DNA from: Anaerolinea sp.
GTDB lineage: Bacteria; Chloroflexota; Anaerolineae; Anaerolineales; Anaerolineaceae
DNA length: 64,000 bases
Direction: 5' to 3'
Assembly: GCA_029975055.1 (NCBI GenBank)
Contig: JARKPU010000013.1
Coordinates: forward strand, 186,001-250,000
The position numbers and the translations under genes were made by a program. This document shows, piece after piece, positions 62,717-64,000 of this stretch. Numbering within the stretch: the first letter of the stretch is position 1; each line of letters opens with the position of its first letter. Under the pieces are notes generated by a model. It was not told the DNA's origin. It saw only the letters and a program-made list of their open reading frames with translations, and searched no databases.

Positions 62717-63358
62717 TCATCTGTTCGTGAAATGGATTAATCGCCTGAGGCACGCAGCCGGAAGCTTATGCCCGGCTTCTTCTTCACAGTAATCCACAGC
62801 CGCCCCGGCTGCTTCCAGTTGCTCGGCTGCCATTCGCGCATAGAGGACCGGGATGGTGTCGTCCCGCGTTCCGTGGGCGATGAACACGGGCTTTCCCTTC
62901 AACGAATCCAGGCTCAAGGAGCCAGCAATAGCGGGCAGAAATCCGGAAAGGACAGCCAGCTTTCCCACCTTTTCGGGATGAAGCAGGGTGAGAACCAACC
63001 CTACCGCAGCGCCCTGGCTGAACCCAATCACGTGGAGAGGTATTCCAATCCCCTTTTCCGCGGCCAGAGTGCGCTCCAGCGCCTGCATCAACGCCCGGCA
63101 GGCCGGGATGAATGCTTCCATGGGTGCGAAGGCCCCGGCTTCGGCGGGCGCCCACCCGTAACCGGTTGGGGCTGCCACCGGCCCGCGCGGGAAGATCTGC
63201 AGCGCGGTATCGGGCGCAACCCGGCTGAACACTTCCATCGAGCGTTCGTCGCCCGTCCAGCCGTGGATGAAGAGCGCAATGCTCTCAATGCGCCCATGGG
63301 CGGGGCGGCGCATGCGCATAGTCCAGCCATGCTCGTGAGTGGTGATTGAGTCATTCAC
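62717..63358 (-). CDS. Carboxylesterase/phospholipase-like alpha/beta hydrolase
   Basis: 213 residues with the catalytic triad Ser114 (GFSQGA), Asp167 (HGTRDDTIP) and His197 (EAGHKLP), and the oxyanion region LFIHGWTGDE. This is the small esterase/phospholipase group (YpfH/Est-like). It probably cuts short acyl esters in the cytosol. The GTG at 63358 overlaps the preceding small gene by 8 bp and is used because it keeps coupling; the ATG at 63319 is an alternative that would shorten the N-terminus by 13 residues. Confidence 0.85.
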   Translation of the reverse strand: MNDSITTHEHGWTMRMRRPAHGRIESIALFIHGWTGDERSMEVFSRVAPDTALQIFPRGPVAAPTGYGWAPAEAGAFAPMEAFIPACRALMQALERTLAAEKGIGIPLHVIGFSQGAAVGLVLTLLHPEKVGKLAVLSGFLPAIAGSLSLDSLKGKPVFIAHGTRDDTIPVLYARMAAEQLEAAGAAVDYCEEEAGHKLPAACLRRLIHFTNR

Positions 63359-63578
63359 GGTTCGCCCGCTTCACGATCCAGTCGATGATTGCCAGGGCTA
63401 GAAGAATCAAGAGCAGCGGAAGCAGGCCAATGCCCAGGCAAATCAGCCCCGATAGTGCCGCCGAAGGGCCGTAGATCAGGTAGATCAACCCATCGCCGAT
63501 GAGGAAGAGCAGCAAAATTCCGCCGATAATCAGGCGAAAGGTCGTCTGCCGGGCGTACTCGCGCAAATCGCGGCTCAA
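63351..63578 (-). CDS. Small two-helix membrane protein
   Basis: 75 residues with two membrane helices (about 16-36 and 42-66) and charged ends (SRDLREYARQ, KRANRE). The TTG start overlaps the stop of the upstream gene (TTGA) and has GGGAGG 4 bp before it, so coupling is likely. The family is unknown; a membrane anchor or accessory protein is possible. It overlaps the esterase gene at its 3' end. Confidence 0.65.
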   Translation of the reverse strand: MSRDLREYARQTTFRLIIGGILLLFLIGDGLIYLIYGPSAALSGLICLGIGLLPLLLILLALAIIDWIVKRANRE

Positions 63579-64000
63579 GCAGCCTCCCGCTCATCATCAG
63601 GGTCTTCGCGCAGCACCCCGGGCGTATCCACCGGCGTGATGGGACGGAGCAGGCGGCGGATGCGGCCCTCCAGAGAGACGGCCTTTCTCAACTCACCGAG
63701 GTGTGCAGCTGCAGCTTTCCGGCCCAACTCGATCAATGCATCGGCATCGGCCGATTCGAAAATGCCAAAGCGGATCACATCCGGCCGGATGAGCACCTCG
63801 GGGCGGTCGATTCTCAGGCGCAGCTCCGTCAGCATCCTGGAATTGATATCCATGGATTGGGCAAAGATGCGCATCGCCTGGCCAATGCGCAAATTGGAGA
63901 GGCCGTGGATGATGGGGGCAGGGATGGGCATGGGCGTCGTCTCGATAAAATCGGCCTCGGGAGCTTTGCCCCATTCCTCCGGCGGAGGCTGCAAAGCCAC
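63575..64000 (-). CDS. C-terminal part of a larger protein, possibly patatin-like
   Basis: About 141 residues, open to the window edge, so the N-terminus is missing. The visible part reads PMPIPAPIIHGLSNLRIG, SMDINSRMLTELRLRIDRPEV and IRPDVIRFGIFESADADALIELG. This recalls the C-terminal end of bacterial patatin-like phospholipases, but the catalytic Ser and Asp would lie outside the window, so the assignment is tentative. An acidic tail (REDPDDERE) follows. Its stop overlaps the start of the small membrane protein gene. Confidence 0.55.
   Translation of the reverse strand: MALQPPPEEWGKAPEADFIETTPMPIPAPIIHGLSNLRIGQAMRIFAQSMDINSRMLTELRLRIDRPEVLIRPDVIRFGIFESADADALIELGRKAAAAHLGELRKAVSLEGRIRRLLRPITPVDTPGVLREDPDDEREAA

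Noticed and set aside
1..64000. CRISPR arrays, insertion sequences, prophage or toxin-antitoxin loci
   Set aside because: I found no regularly spaced repeats, transposase or phage genes. The only AbrB-like sequence is fused to an ABC ATPase and has no toxin partner.

Overview
The window looks like a chromosome segment of an anaerobic or fermentative Chloroflexota bacterium, most likely class Anaerolineae. This is an inference from the protein style: Tat-type lipoproteins with Pro/Thr/Ala/Glu linkers, Opp-like importers beside glycoside hydrolases, a membrane pyrophosphatase, and a TPR protein with repeated P-[DE]-W-L motifs. The DNA is GC-rich and densely coding. I saw no insertion sequence, prophage or CRISPR array.

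From 1 to about 43 kb the window is mainly a sugar-utilisation region. It starts with the 3' end of a GH4 glycosidase gene, which converges on a KDG-kinase/alcohol dehydrogenase/DUF362 block. Next come a 1201-aa soluble LacI-like sensor/histidine kinase/receiver/AraC hybrid and a degenerate receiver. A cytoplasmic GH5 enzyme, an 830-aa protein of unknown family and an SDR dehydrogenase follow, then a five-gene Opp/Dpp-type ABC importer. A cobalamin-binding radical SAM gene and a small membrane protein precede a MacB/FtsX-like exporter operon with two ATPases, one of them fused to an AbrB-like DNA-binding domain.

At about 28.2 kb a sequence matching the ydaO (cyclic di-AMP) riboswitch precedes an ABC exporter with a zinc ribbon and its DUF1854 partner. 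Downstream are a surface GH5 lipoprotein, a second copy of the small membrane protein, and a cluster encoding a mannonate-type dehydratase, a lactonase, an RraA-like protein, an SDR and a cellobiose-epimerase-like protein. These could form an oxidative sugar-acid route ending in KDG, with kdgK earlier in the window. A GH3 glycosidase and an EamA transporter close this part.

From 41.5 to 44.5 kb lies a minus-strand operon padR-modA-modB-tauE. Its promoter is covered by a perfect inverted repeat, and no modC lies within the window. tRNA-Asp follows, and then mostly housekeeping genes: ndk, the PDWL-repeat TPR protein, rpoD, a Gld-like ABC system with DUF4340, a potassium-independent-type membrane pyrophosphatase, rluA, an aldo/keto reductase, a monooxygenase-fold protein, degV and zwf. 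The right end holds a zinc-ribbon protein that may be translated from a leaderless mRNA, an SH3-domain protein, an esterase, a tiny membrane protein and the 3' end of an unidentified gene.

Proposed logic: surface and cytoplasmic GH5, GH3 and GH4 enzymes release and cut beta-glucans or mannans. The Opp-like system imports oligosaccharides, and the epimerase and oxidative genes feed the Entner-Doudoroff-like intermediate KDG. All functions are read from sequence patterns and memory of families; no search was run.
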